Shown here: piece after piece, positions 13,901-28,500 of the stretch
Position numbering within the stretch: position 1 is the first letter of the stretch
Layout: each line of letters starts with the position of its first letter
NCBI GenBank assembly: GCA_963932465.1
Contig: OZ010791.1
Location: forward strand, 152,565,915 to 152,629,914
Reading direction: 5' to 3'
Length of the DNA: 64,000 bases
DNA from: Maratus speciosus
Taxonomy: Eukaryota; Arthropoda; Arachnida; Araneae; Salticidae
Made by a program: the position numbers and the translations under genes
The notes under the pieces: model-generated
Databases searched by the model: none
The model's input: only the letters and a program-made list of their open reading frames with translations
What the model was told of the DNA's origin: nothing

Positions 13901-16900
13901 GGATTTCAAAGATTGAATAGGTTTTTATTATCATTTTCTGATAAAGTTTAATTACAGTAGAATGATTTTCATGCCCAAAAATTAGCTCTAAATATAAATT
14001 TTTGCAGAGTTTTCTAAAAACAGTTTTATTCTTTGTGGAAAAATAGTCTCTGTGTGGTGGGGGACTTACTTATTTATTTTTAAACTTGAGTGATAACAAC
14101 TGAACTTGATTTTGTGTTTGTGTCAAAGTAGAAAGTATATTCTTGAAAACAGTTTTGATATTTCTGACGCCAATAAATCTAAATGCAATAATGAATCGAT
14201 ATAATTTGGTATTGTTTTTGCTTTCTCTTTTTTTCTGTAAACTGCAACGTAAAAATTTCAATAATATTAGATTACAGCTAAATTATTTAGAGATTAGAAT
14301 GAAACATATAATAATTGAAAAGTACTACTACTAAGTTAAGTTATAAATTCATTTCTTTGTTTATGTGAAGTTGTGCATTTCAGTTAATCTTACAATTTAA
14401 ATTTTGTTTCTCCCATCTCTCCCTGTTGTATATTTAAACATTCTTTTGTTAATTGTGTTCCACAAGTTGAAACCACTGAGTAAAAGGATTTATTTATTTT
14501 TTAAATGTGTAGCTCTTCTTTGAAACTTTTCATTTTGTTATTTCAGAATCATATAAGGAGTATTGCTATAAAAAATGTTCTGCTAATAAATAGTTATATA
14601 AATGTTTGCCTATATTTCAGTTGTGTAGAATATTGAGTTGCACTTAAGTATACTGTTTACACGGAACTGAAGCTGGATATTTACTTCAGTCAGCTATTTC
14701 TATATTTTGTCAACAGGATAATGGAATCAAAATATTTAAAGTTAGAGGGGAAATTTTCCCTCCCTTTAGAAATTGCATAAATTATATGAGCAGGAAAATA
14801 ATAACAATACCACTGTATCTTAAGAAATGGTAATTAAAATTAAATTTCAAAATAATAAAGTCTTTAAGATTAATTTATTGAAGAATTGATTTTAAAATAA
14901 TAAAAAGACTGGATTTACTTAAATTGTTTTGATTGTTTAAATTTTGCATTTTCAAAAAACCCAAACGGAAGATCAAGAAAATATCAACTGAAGCTAAAGT
15001 GTTGAGTTTCTTGTAGCATATATTATTTTAAGTTTCTCTCTTTACATCATGAGCATTACTTAACAATCAAAATGATAGGATTTACACAATATCAATTAAT
15101 TTCTTTGTCATAAGGAAAAAAACTGATTGAAGACGTCACAAAATATTTTATTAAAGGCAGTAAAACCTGCTTTAATGTAGTTTCTAAATAAAGACCAGCA
15201 AAATAATGTCCTTTTAGACAGGTTTATGTCTTATAAGTTAAAATTGTACCATATTCATTTTATCAGGATTGCAGAATTCAGACAGGATTCCATTATATGC
15301 AGCTTTTGTTTTCATGTGTTTCACCACATTATGAAAAATATTTTAATGATGAGCCGCAATTGCCATCTACACATTTGTATAAAAGATTTGAATTAATATA
15401 AAGTATTATTCACTTTTATATAGCTTTCATTACAAAATGTAAGAAACTACCTATTGCAGCCACCTGGGGGAAAACAATTATGAAAAATTTTGTTATTATA
15501 TATTAATATAATCTCCCCTTTCCTATTTTTAAATCTTAAAATTTCCCCATCAAAATCATATATTAATATAATCTCCCCTTCCCTCCTTTTTATTTCTTAA
15601 AATCCTCACTAGTTCATTTTATTCTAACTTTTAGCTCCATTTAAATCATTAAAAGATATCTTAAGGGGGCTAGTCACTCAGCTTCCGATTTCCCCTCACT
15701 AATGAAAAGTTTATGGGCATTGGATGCATTCGTATATTTAAAATAGCTCCTTGGGAAATTAATATTGTTAACTTCTATTTTGTGTGTACACTTCCTAAAA
15801 GATGTCTCTTTTCTTCTTAGTTTTCAAAATATATCTAAAGTGTAGACTTAATTTTATAGGAAGTGTTAAAATCTTACAGTTCGCCCGCTTTTAACACATA
15901 AGATATTAAATTCAGCATAGATTTTAGAAATATTTTGAAAACTAAGAAAAAAAGAGACATCCTTTAAGAAGAGTACACAGAAAAAATATGTTAAAAATAT
16001 GAATTTTCCGGAGGAGATATTTTAAATATACGAATGTATCTAAAGCCCATAGACTTAACATTACGGAGGAGAATTCCGAAGCTGAGTGACCAGCCCCCTT
16101 AATAAACCTTTAACATAACCGCTTTTATTTAAATACAGTCCCTATTTTTAAAATTCACAACAGTCATAAAACCCCTTCCAATGTAACCGTTAAAGAACCA
16201 GATGTTAAGTTCATTTCCATTCATTTTATCTGAACTTTTTCATGACCATATATGGCTATCGATCACACACCCTCTGCTCCGAGACATATGCAAGCTCAAC
16301 AGAAACCTTAATCATATCCTTATTTGGCTCATAGGTCTACAATCAAAATACCAAAGTTATCGTCATAAGCCCCATTTTGCTTTGTCTGTGAACGGCAGTA
16401 TAAAATTCTTATGGGATTTTGACATGAATTCAAGGGTAAAGGCGATAGCATGCCATTCTTTATATGAAGATCTCCCTATCAGAAAAACGAGCTGTAACCA
16501 TTTGGCGAATTATTTGGCGAGAATGTAAGTTAGAAGAAATATGCAATGTATCTGACTCTTGCTCTCTTGACTTTGAGCTTGTAATAGCTTTCCTCAGCTC
16601 CCTAACCTCAAGACTTAATAAATAATTTTTACGAACCTGGACATATTTTATTCTCCAACACAGAATGCCAAGTATAAATTCAATTCACATGGATTAATCA
16701 AAGAAACCTTTTTTATAGTTATATTTTCACCAATTATGACCTCTAGACCCCAAAACCACTCTCTGTTCAAATGTTAATTTGTATATATATATAGTCGAAC
16801 TTTTTTAAAATAATAAACCACTTTAACAAATGAAAAATTTACCATAAAAATGATATATATGATTTTTATCATACACTAGCACTTGTATTTAAGAACCGAT

Positions 16901-19900
16901 TTAAATTTGACTGAACATATGTACAGGACTTACCAAGACCTCGACTGAGTTCGTCAGGCATCTTCATCTGCCATCTTGCTTTAAAATTGTGGCCACTTAA
17001 AGGTTTCAGATTTAAAATTTCACACAAAATTTTAAAATCAAAAGGTGTTTTTAAGTACTCAGCCTTGATACAAGGATTCTGGAGCATTTTTTGCTTCCCT
17101 CCATCTTAAAAAATGACTGAGCTACAGCAGTAGGAAATTCTAGGGTGACTAACATTTTAAAATAAGACAACAGATTAAAAAATTTGCAGAAATAATCTGG
17201 AAAATTTTTAAATAAAATGATGAATTCTTCGTAACTACAGTCTCATGTAAAATAACAATTAAATAGAGAAAGAAGATATAAATGAGCTAGTGAAATCTGA
17301 TATAGGTAATTAAATACAATGTTTCTTTCTAGGGAGGTCTCTAATAAATTCAAATTGAAAGTATCTTTTATGTGGTGCAATATATATAAATCATATACCG
17401 GGTGTCCCAAAAAGGACTGACTGATTTTAAAATTCAATAACTTGCAAACGGTGACAGATATTAAAAAAATTCTTGCAGGAGGATTATGCATAAGGTCAAA
17501 AGTTTTATTACAGTGATTTTCAATTTTAGTTTGACTTACAAACAATAGATGGCGCTGCGATCTACAGACGCTAAATTCAGGCTCGATTTTTGGTACTTCG
17601 TGGCCCGGATAATACATTTCCATCTCCTTTTTCTGCATGGAACAAGATAAAGGACCAAAAATCGAGCCTGTATTTAGCGACTATTGCTTACAGCGCCATC
17701 TATTGTTTGTAAATCGAACTAAAATTGAAAATCACTGTAATAAAACTTTTGACCTTATGCATAACCCTCCTGCAAGAATTTTTTTAATATCTGTCACCGT
17801 TTGCAAGTTATTGAATTTTAAAATCAGTCAGTCCTTTTTGGGACACCCGGTATCTAGTGTATATATTTCATGTCTCTTTGTTCTCTCTTTACAAATTCTT
17901 TTAAATCAGAATTATAGATAAAAATCCATATATATATATATTTTTTTAATGATTCAAACCAGTATATATATATATATTTCTTTTGTTTAGTGATGAATCA
18001 AAAGTTAATGACACTTGGAAAAGCTGGCGCTGGGATTTAGGAACAGTCAAAGGTCCAGGAGCTTGTGACATTCCCCTTAATCCTGGTATAGATGGTGAAA
18101 ATAATGTCATGCCTATCAAAGTGTCGAAAATCCAGTCACCTACAAAACATCAACAAAATGGGGATTCAACTTCTCCTACACCTCATTCTCCAAATTCACA
18201 TCCAGAAGGAGTATTTTTTAGACAAGAAGCCAGGCAGCATGGAGTATGTTCTGATTTGCTTCTAAAGTTAAATAGTTTGAATAGTTTAAATTATAATCAC
18301 ATGTGTCATGTTAAACCTCTTTATATCCTCGCCTTCCTCTCTAAAAACTAAAAAATATAAATGTATGTATATTTGACATATATAAAAGGGTCTGTTTAGA
18401 TCTAAAAATATTCCAATTAAAAAGGTGCTGGAATTTTAATGTTCCAGTGAAAAAACTTTGTTTTATTCATGAAATTTTTCTTGTTGAAAATTTCTGCAAG
18501 GATATATAGTATAATTTTGAACTATATTCCATTTTGAAATAATTTTATGCTTATTAAATGTAGAAATCGACCAAAAATTTAGTTTAGTTTTCGGCCAAAA
18601 ATTCAGCCGCACCAAAACTCGACTGAAACTATCTATATTCCAAAAATCACATTTCTTCCTTCGGAAATTTTCAACATTACTCATTGGTTCGAGCTGTATC
18701 GGCTCAAATGAGACACTGTATTTATTCCTATGAAATTTACTGTGTATAATTATTCGTCATGAGTGACTCAAGATGTGAGTGCAAATTATAAAGCAAGAAA
18801 TGCATATATGACTGAACTTTGAAGATGCTTTTCATGTGCTCATTAAAAGCTGCAGACTTAACAGTAATAGAAATTTTTTAGTTTGAAACCGTAGAAGTGT
18901 TTTGATTACTCTTTTAGTATAACAGTGTGTAACAGAGTAGCATATCAGTATATTCTAATATAACTGATGATCATTTACAAAAATCATTATAAAAGATAAA
19001 TGGACGGTATTTACACCTAAAACATTTTTTAATTGGATGAAATTTGTATAATTAGAAAATCATCTTGTGTGATGGCTTTATTAGATTTTATTTTATATGA
19101 AAATAAAAAGTTTTGGTCAGCAGCACATAGACAACTTGGGCCACATGTATAATTAATTAATAATTATTTATATTTGTATCTGTATTAATTTTTTTTTTTT
19201 AATTTGGACGTTTTCATTCTCGGCCAGAAATAGGAAGATCACCGAAATTCGGTTTCTGTTTCGATCTTAAAAACCTGTTTTGGTCGATCCTTAATTAAAA
19301 GATTCCCATTTATGAAATTTCTTTTTCAACTCTAAGGGTCGGTGGCATAAATGCAACAAACATTTTGCATGGTAATTTTCCACATTTACTAGAAGTTCAA
19401 GACTATGAACTTGATATGCATTATTGTAATAAATTGACATAAAAAGATTATAAAAAAGAAATTGTTTCTTTTAAAAATAATCCCTAATGAAACTTTCACA
19501 TTTTGATATTTATTACATAACGGTTTGTTTTGCTTTTATTGGCTAACTATCCATACATAACATTATTATCTTCATTAATTTTATTTTTCAGGTTTTGATC
19601 ATTCTCAATACCAATTTCAAGCTCTACTAATATAAAAGCATTTTCAGTCAAAATGTTGTTGGATAATCTAACAGTTGATTAATATAGAATAATACAAATC
19701 AGTTTGATATGATAGTATAAAATCTGATGCCAGATCATGATTTGAACAAATTTTGAATATTTGAAATTCATTATAAATCATGATAATTGCCAGGTTAGGC
19801 TCTTAGCATATGTGAATGGTTTTTTTCATAATATGAAATAAATGTGAGCACATCTAAATAATCACAAAGTGATTTATAAATATCTGTTTTTGATTTTCTG

Positions 19901-22900
19901 TTATTAATTTTGATTTTCTTTCAGTAATTTTTCCTTTTTAGTTGTTAAGGGTAAAACTAAAATTCTTTAAAACATTTTGTGAGTTGCTTTTTCATGGCAG
20001 CACATAAATGAATAAGAGTTATTGTTTTCTTATATCCCTGGCCAGGACCACACATAAAAGAGAGCATCCATAAGTAAGAGATCACTGTATATGTCAAATA
20101 AGCAAAAGGGAAAAATAATCTGATTGCTGTAAAAGATATATATCCTGCCATTACAAGGATATATCTTTTTATTAGAAAATTTGTCCAGAACATTATTAAG
20201 GGAATAAAGCTATTCATTTTTTATTCTACTTAACATTTGTTGAAAGTTTATAAAATGTTAATTTAACTATATTTAAAGTTTTCATTTTTTATTGTTAGTG
20301 TATGAATAATTAATTATTCAAGTATACTTGTACCAAATGACCCCCCCCCCCTTGTGCACCTCAATCTATACCCCCTCCCCCACTTAAAATAAAATTGGTG
20401 AATAAATTATTAAGACATAGTATTGAAAGACATTGTTTTCATTCCTTGTGTTTTTAGTAATTGTTAAAAAGATTTCTTTATACTTGGCATGTGAGTTTTT
20501 TCATAAATATAGATCTGTGTGGTGGAATTTTGTTAAAATTAAACCCTCTGTATGATCTGTGATTACACTTACCTACTTGTTTAGTTTATTCTTGTATGCA
20601 AACTGAAATATTTTGAGGGAGCTGACATCTGATATAGAGGCTAAAATAATACATGATGAGATGGGCTGCCTGTAAGTTAGTGGAGATCATAACCTCTGGA
20701 TGCCTGTGTAGTGTATCTACTTGAAAATGAATGGAAAATTGTCTTACTTATTATTATACTTTTTCGGTCAGTGTATTCAGTGGAGATTCTTGGCATTGAT
20801 GATATATTTTTTAAACTTTATTAGTAAGCAATTCTGTTTGTTTCTCAATTATAATGCCTTTTTAATTAACCTACATACTTTTTTATTTATTTACAGTCTG
20901 CCCTACTTAATTGGGTCATGGATAATCGGATACCCCGCTTATTCGAATAGAATCTTCCAGAACCGAATTTATTCCTATTGGTTCTATGTTATTTTTCCCC
21001 GCTTAAACCAAATACCTTTTATGAACATCTCCGCTTAATCGAATAACAACTATGTGACCAATGTTTGAAAATAAGTACGGGTAAGCACGTTTCAGCTGGA
21101 ATTTTCTTCCACCTTTTGTCATTTTCAGTTCCTTTAGGCTGAAAACAAATTTTCAGTTCTTCCTGCAATGATTTCGGCCAGCAAGTGTATAATGGACAGG
21201 TCAAATGATTTCCCCACCATCACTTCTTGCTATTAACCAGGCTTTAATGACAATGTGCTGTCACTTCAAGACTCAAGATGGTAGTTGTGATATTTTGCAC
21301 TCATTTAAAAAATAACTTTATATTTACTCCTTTAAAATTCCACTTAAACAAACCACTTTAAATGATTTTTTTAAGGCAGTATAAGTAACGTCAATTAGAA
21401 GTAGCAAAGTTTTGACCCAATTCAAACGAGCTGCATTAAGTGTGATGTAAACCATATAAATGTGTATACTGACATTAAATTAATACATATTTACTTTATA
21501 TTAGCATTTGTATTTACAGTATGGAACCATTTATCCGGAAACCAGTTAACCAGAAAACCAGTTATCCAGAATGATATTTCTGATAGACTGATTTCAGAAT
21601 CTTTGCAGAAAAAGGTGTCATACACCGCCAGTTTGACATAGGCTTTGCTTGAAACAATCGTATAATTTGATGACATCTAGTATTTTAAAAGAAAACATAT
21701 TTAGTTGTATTTTAGATGTTTTAATTTTCATGCAGAGGAAACAGAAGAATTTTTTTTTCCTAAGGGATTCCCATAAATTACCTTCCTTTAAACTCTGGTT
21801 AACTTTTGATCTTTCTTGCATTGATTTTTAATCCAAGTAATCTAATAATTTAAAATCAGAAATAATGCCACAACCATACATATTTCACAAAACGTATCAA
21901 ATGGATACTGTTTTAATGCACAACCAGTTAACCAGTTATCCGGAATACATCTGACCCCAAGCATTCTGGATAAATGGTTCTGTACTGTATTTTAGTTTAT
22001 GCTATTCTATTAACGATTTATTATGCTGTTAATTAAATATACTGTAGATGGTTATTTTGCCTTTTTATTACGCATTAAATATTACAGTTATGATTCCCTG
22101 TTTAATCAAATACCCTGCTTAATTGAATATTATTTTTGGAACCGTCAATATTCGTTTAAACAGGGACAACTATATTTATTTATTTATTTATTATTATTTA
22201 AGACGAGACCTACAAGCATGGCTCCTCCTCCACCTCCTCAACAGCAGCAACCTAAACGAGTACTATCTTTAGAAAGCATGGATGAATTTGAAAAAAAACA
22301 GAGGGAAGTTATGCAGTCTAGAGCTGCTGATGGACGAGCAAGAAGGAAATCTAAGGAAAATTCCAGAATGAATAATTCGGAAGAGGAAGAAGTTCGTGAA
22401 AGGTGGGACAGAGACAGGAAAGAAGATGGGCCAAAAATACCAGATTCCCCTATTAAACAGCCTATCGTAAAAGGATCACGTTTCACGACGCTAATTCATC
22501 CTTTAATGTCTGAGGTACTCTTTATTTCTAGAGACTTTTTATTAATGCATGTTCTCAATAACAAAGCATACATTATCTTTTTTTATTTTTTTCAAATAAT
22601 CAGAAGCCTTATTTTTTAAGCTAAATTTAAAAAATGAAAATAATCAGTACAGTGAACTCCTTCTAATCCGCGACTCTATAATCTGCAAACATCTATAATC
22701 CACACACTGTTTCAGATGTAAACATTGAAAATTCAGTTACCATAAATCTGTGAGAGAAATTTAAAATTGCGACTATTTGACTGATGATTGATATTCAGTT
22801 TTTTCTCCCCTAAATTTTTGCTTTTCAATGAAGTAAAACTTCCTTTTTCAAATTAAAAAAAAAAAAAAAAAAAAATCAATCACGAGATTTTTTTTTTGTT

Positions 22901-23340
22901 TTTTGGCCACCATTTACACAGTGATGGTGATATTGACTTTGGATAATGCAAAAGAGAAATCTGCAGATATTTTATGTTTGCAAAAATTTTTCTAACTTTT
23001 GTGCCTGATTTCTTGAATGGAGAAAATGTAATTGAATGTATGTCTTCCCAAGATGCAGCTTTAGATACGGGACATTTGACGGATGATGACATTGTAAGTA
23101 CTACTCTATTAAACTCTACTAAAAATCAGGATAATTTTGACAATGAAGGTGAAATAGTAACTCTTTAGCAGTATTTGGCAATCGGTTATTAATATCTGGA
23201 TTTTCTTCAGAAACAGAGTTTAGTTTCAGAACAATAAATAATAACTATGCATAGACTCCAAGAAAAAATACGAGACCAAAAGTTCTCATACAAATATAAT
23301 TGATACTATGCTTGATAATTATAAAAACAGACAAAAGCAA

Positions 23341-23376
<36 letters not shown>

Positions 23377-25496
23377 ATTAATAATAATTTTTTCTTAATT
23401 GTAATGCTTCTTTCAATTAAATAACCCAGTGTGTTACAATATACTTATTTTAACCAATTAATTTATGCATTAATAACTAATTTACAGGAGGAAAAAATGT
23501 AAACAAAGCAATGACTTATAACCCACAAAATTCTGTAATCTGCACAACCTTTGGTCCCAAGCTGTGCGGATTAAAGGGAGTTGACTGTATTTATTATTGC
23601 CTTGATATTACATTTTTAATAACATTCTGTACAAAAGCTTGCACTTTATATATTTTAATAGATGGTTTTATTTTTCCTGTTCTGTAGCTTAAGAAAAAGC
23701 ACAAGAATAATGTCAAAAGTGTGGATAGTCCTAGTAAAAGTGATGCCATTGAAGAATTACTTGCAGCTTTTGAACTGGCAGAAAGTTCATATGCTGGAAT
23801 CGGTGATCTGTTTGTCAAAGAAATGTTTCATCGTTTATTGCCTTCTTACAGTAGTCATATGTTACAAGAAATTATTGAAAAGTTGTACAGGTAAGCTTTT
23901 GGGATAAATTATGTTTCATGTTATTTTTATATCAAATTGTGTATTTTTACTCAGCTGTATTATGTTTATTATTTTTTTTATTATTATTCTTTTAGGTGGA
24001 TATAAAGAAAACTTATACTACATGCATTTATAATTTAGTATCTGACTTTAAATTATGTAATTTTTTTGTATATAACATTTCCATAAAAATATATAATTAA
24101 ATAAAAATAAGAAAGAAAAATCATACATATCAAGCATAGATTATGAAACATTTTCTACCACAGTCAGAATACTGTAACAAAACTTCACCATTTAATAAAG
24201 TGAAAGATGATATCTAACAAGGGAACCACTTTTCGTGTTGCTCACACCTAGCAACGAGACCTGGTGCATTTTGTAGCCCTATACATAAAAGTTAGAGAAC
24301 CGATAAAATTTCTTTGTTAAAATACTATTGTATATACTTTTTATTTTTTATTATTACATTTTAATTTGTTTATTTCATGCCAAAAGTGAGTTAAGTCGCC
24401 AAATATGGTGCTACAATTTTTTTGCCTGCTTTATCCAAAGAGTAAATCAGGACATTGTTTTGCTCCAGGAGACAAGGTTTGGGTTGACTTACATCCAGTA
24501 AGTAAAGCCTCTAGCAATAAAACGGCAAAGTTCATGCCTAAACGTGATGGACCATACATTATTTTAACTCAAAAATCACCCACCACATTTGTTATAGCAA
24601 GCATGGACAATCCAAATGAACCTCTTGCTACATGTCACACTTCAGCTTTGAAACGGTGTAATGACTCTGACATTGTGCCTGTTGCACCTATTAGGAAACA
24701 CGGCAGACCACCTAAAAAAGTTACTGGTTCCTCACCGGGACGTCCGCGGAACCAGAGGGGGAGGTTGTAACAAAGTGACTGCTTTCCCTTATTTTTATAG
24801 CATATAGATGTCGCTGTTGCCACTGTCGGCAAAATATCCTGAGATATTTTGCCAAACATGAAGTGAAGTGAATGTATGTAATTATGATTGTTCGGGTTTA
24901 AGTAGAGTTTCGGCGTATGTTCGAAATGCATCTCACTTAGAGATCTTTTCATGGAAATATGTATGTTTCAAAGATAATATGCACTTTTCGCGAATTGTAT
25001 ATACTTTGTGTTTGATCCTTATTAAAAAATGTGATTGTTTAAGTGTTGAAAGAGTTTATCCTAACCCACATCGACACAAATCTAATTTAAATTTAAAAAA
25101 TCAATTATTTTGATTTTTTTTTTTTTTTTTAATTTAAAAAAGGGCAAACCCTAACTAAATTTCAAAATCTTCTCCTATCCCTAAAATATGTTCTGCCTAA
25201 TATTTTCTTCCATCTAATGATAAAAATGATATTTTACAGAATAAGTAATTAATTATGAATTGCAAAGCATTGGTAAAGAAAATATATGTGGTAATGTCAT
25301 ATGGTAAATATCAGAAAATAAATTTCTCTAAATAACATTTTTTCTCCAAACAATAATTTTCTGTCTAAATTTCATTAAAATATAAAATAGTTCCTGAGAT
25401 AAAAGAGGGAGCCAAATATAGTTATTTAGCTAACTAAAGATTGAGCAAAAATATACTACATTTAATTTGAAGCTGTGTAATCAATGATGCAAGAGG

Positions 25497-25532
<36 letters not shown>

Positions 25533-28500
25533 AAAAAGTTTGCTTCATGCATTAGCCATAAATTTGTTAATTTTTACAAAAAAGGATGTATTTGTGATAA
25601 TTTTGAAAAAAGAAACTCATGAAATGATGTCATTTTTTAGTAAAGTAAAATAAACAAACAAAAAAATCGTCTCACAATAGTAATTTTTTTCAAATAGGGA
25701 ATGGGGGGGGGGGTGACAACCCCCGAAAGTGCCACAGTTTTTTCTATTGGGAAAGGTAAAGTACATATTTATAATCATTTTTAAAAAAGAAACCATGAAT
25801 TTAATTTTGACCCTCATGGTGAAAATTCAAAATTCTGACAATAACTTTTTTGGCAAAAAAATTTCCAAAATTGCAATTTTTTTTTAAATAACTTAATATA
25901 AATTCAGACTGTTTAAATATTTTTTTCCCTACATTTTTAATGTTTTAACGTTTCATATAAAAAATTTTCTATAAGAATATAACATAAGTTACAGAGAAAA
26001 TTTTTTTTTAAACAAACAATAACAGTTCATTCTGAGCATCTCGGAAAAGACAAATGATGCAAAATCTCAAAATTTCGAAGTGCTACAAAATAAAAAATTA
26101 TTGAGATTGAGAAAAAATAAATTAGGGGGTTGCTTATAACCATAAAGAAGAGAAGTATACCAAATTTCATAAAAATCTGTGATTGTGGGTGGGTTTTTTT
26201 TTTTTTTTTTCCCTTATTTATGTGGTTGATTTGACATGGAATGGACCTTTAGCATTATTCTCAAACCAAACAAAAGAGGGCAGAATTGACAAATTTTGCA
26301 TACATTAAAACCTGTGAGAAGTTGTGTTTAACGTAATCCTGCCTTAAACAGAAAATTTCCTGTTCCTAGCGAAAATAATACAAATAAGATAATAAGGGAA
26401 TGCCTCAAATAGAGTTTTTTGCCAGTACTTTGCTTTTCCATCTCACAAGGGAATGTTGCTAAATCCCATACCGCAATTTAAAAAAAAATTATGGAACTTT
26501 GGAAATATTGCATAAGAATTTATTTGGGCTATTGGAGCAAATTATTTTTTATTGTCCAAATTTTCTTTAAGGGGGAAAATTTTACACCGGAATATTTTGG
26601 GAGCTTATATTATTACTCATTAATGGTCAGAGATAGTAAAAATGTTTTAATTTCAAAATTGCTTCTTTTTATTATTTCTGCATTATTCTCGCTCCTGTCA
26701 ATTTCACAGGCTGAGGCGTCGTTCATTATTTCTCGTACCCGTCATATTTCCAGTCTGGAGATTTAATTGCTGGAAAAAACTTCTGAAACCAGAAAAATTT
26801 AACTGGTGTTTCCTTGTGAAGTCTTTGATTATTAGCGTTCAGTTTTGATTTGTACGATTATATTTTGGTAAATTATGGATTCTGATGAATCTAGTGAATC
26901 CAGCAGTGATTCGGAAGAAAATACATTTTATGACAATTCAGATTCAGATGATAAATTTTATGATACCAGTGATGAAGTGGCACTGTTACCTGACCATGTG
27001 TGGCATGAAATTTCAGATGCTGTTGTCGACCAGGCTCTCCCACATTTTAGATTTGTGGAAACATTTAAAGTAAAAGTAAGTTTTGATCCAAGTTTGGGTG
27101 TTTTGCAGTATTTTGTGTATTTCGTAAATGATGACTTAATTGATCTTATTGTAACAGAAACGAATGTGCCAGACCACGTCAGGAAGCTCCAGATTTTTGC
27201 TTTTCAAAAGGTAGAAAAAGTTGGAAACCAGTAACTAAAAATGAATTAATGGTATTTTGGGGACATTAACATCTTACAAGGCATTATAAAAAAACCTGAA
27301 ACCAAAATGTATTGGAGCAAAAGGCATTCCATTTCAGAGCCTTTCTTTCTCTAGCATTATGGCATACAACAGATTTTATGAATTACATAAACACATTCAT
27401 TTTATAAACAATGAAACTTACGATCAAAATAATCATCCAAATCCTAAGTTAAACAAGATTTAATGAGTATTAGAGCATGCAAATAGTTACTTCCAATGGG
27501 ATGAAAACATAAAATAACTATTGATGAAACAATGATGCTTTATAAAGGTCGTTTGTTGTGGTGACAGTATATCCCCACGAAAAGGTCACGTTATGGAATT
27601 AAATCTTATATGTTGTGTAAGTGAAACTCTTGTTACATATGGTCACAAATTATATATACCGGGAAAAGTACTGTATTTGATCCGAAGTACAAAGATTTAC
27701 CTCCAGTCTATACGAGTCGTAGTGTCTCTTATAAAACCTTTATTTAAAAAAATATACTGTCTAATAACGGATAACTTTTTGTCACCACAATTGACAGACA
27801 TGCTTCTGAAGAATCAAACAGATACATATGATGGGACAATGAAACAGAATTGGAAAGAAATGCCACTAGAGCTGATGAAAAAAAAAAAAAAAAAAAAAAT
27901 AGCAAGAGGACAAACTATCACTTTTTGTCAAGGTAAGGTACTTGCCATTAAATGGAAAGACAAAAAAAGATGTTACAAAATGCTGTCAATGGTGCATTGG
28001 TGCATACAAACACAATGGCTGATGTAAATGTATCACAACAAAGTAGTAAAAAAAACAACTGTGATGATTGATTATAATAAAAGTATCGGAGGCGTAGATA
28101 TTGTAGATCAGTATCTTTGTGATTATTCAATTGAAAGAAAAAGGGGGAAAAAGTATTATAGAAAAATATTTTTTCATCTTTTAGCTAACAAATGATATTA
28201 CATTCTTTCATTATTTACAAAAAGGAATGTGGAACAAAATCTGATTTGATGTTTCGATTGGAGTTGGTAAAGTCTCTTCTGGAAAAATATCTCTCGTCTG
28301 AAAATGTTCCAAATAGAGGACGTCCCTGTTCAGAAGATAATTCCAAATGTTTGACAGAACGCCACTTTCTAAAACAAATACCTGCTTCAACGAAGAAACA
28401 ACCAGAAATAGAATGCAGAGTATATTGTTCTAAAAGGGATGCAAATAATAAGCGTATTCGAAAAGAAACTCTGTATTTTTGCGCTGATTGTGATGTTGGA

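Noticed and set aside
17243..17921. Pair of frames with the same peptide (for example [20 protein letters not shown])
   Set aside because: They are the two arms of the palindromic MITE read in opposite directions.
18244..18350. Continuation of the linker exon to 18350
   Set aside because: The GTATGT donor at 18244 joins in phase to 22203, and the added peptide has no kinase-family similarity. Kept only as a possible retention isoform.
22023..22619. 198-codon single-exon gene beginning at 22023
   Set aside because: The N-terminal part is intron and MITE sequence; only 22203-22514 is the GckIII exon.
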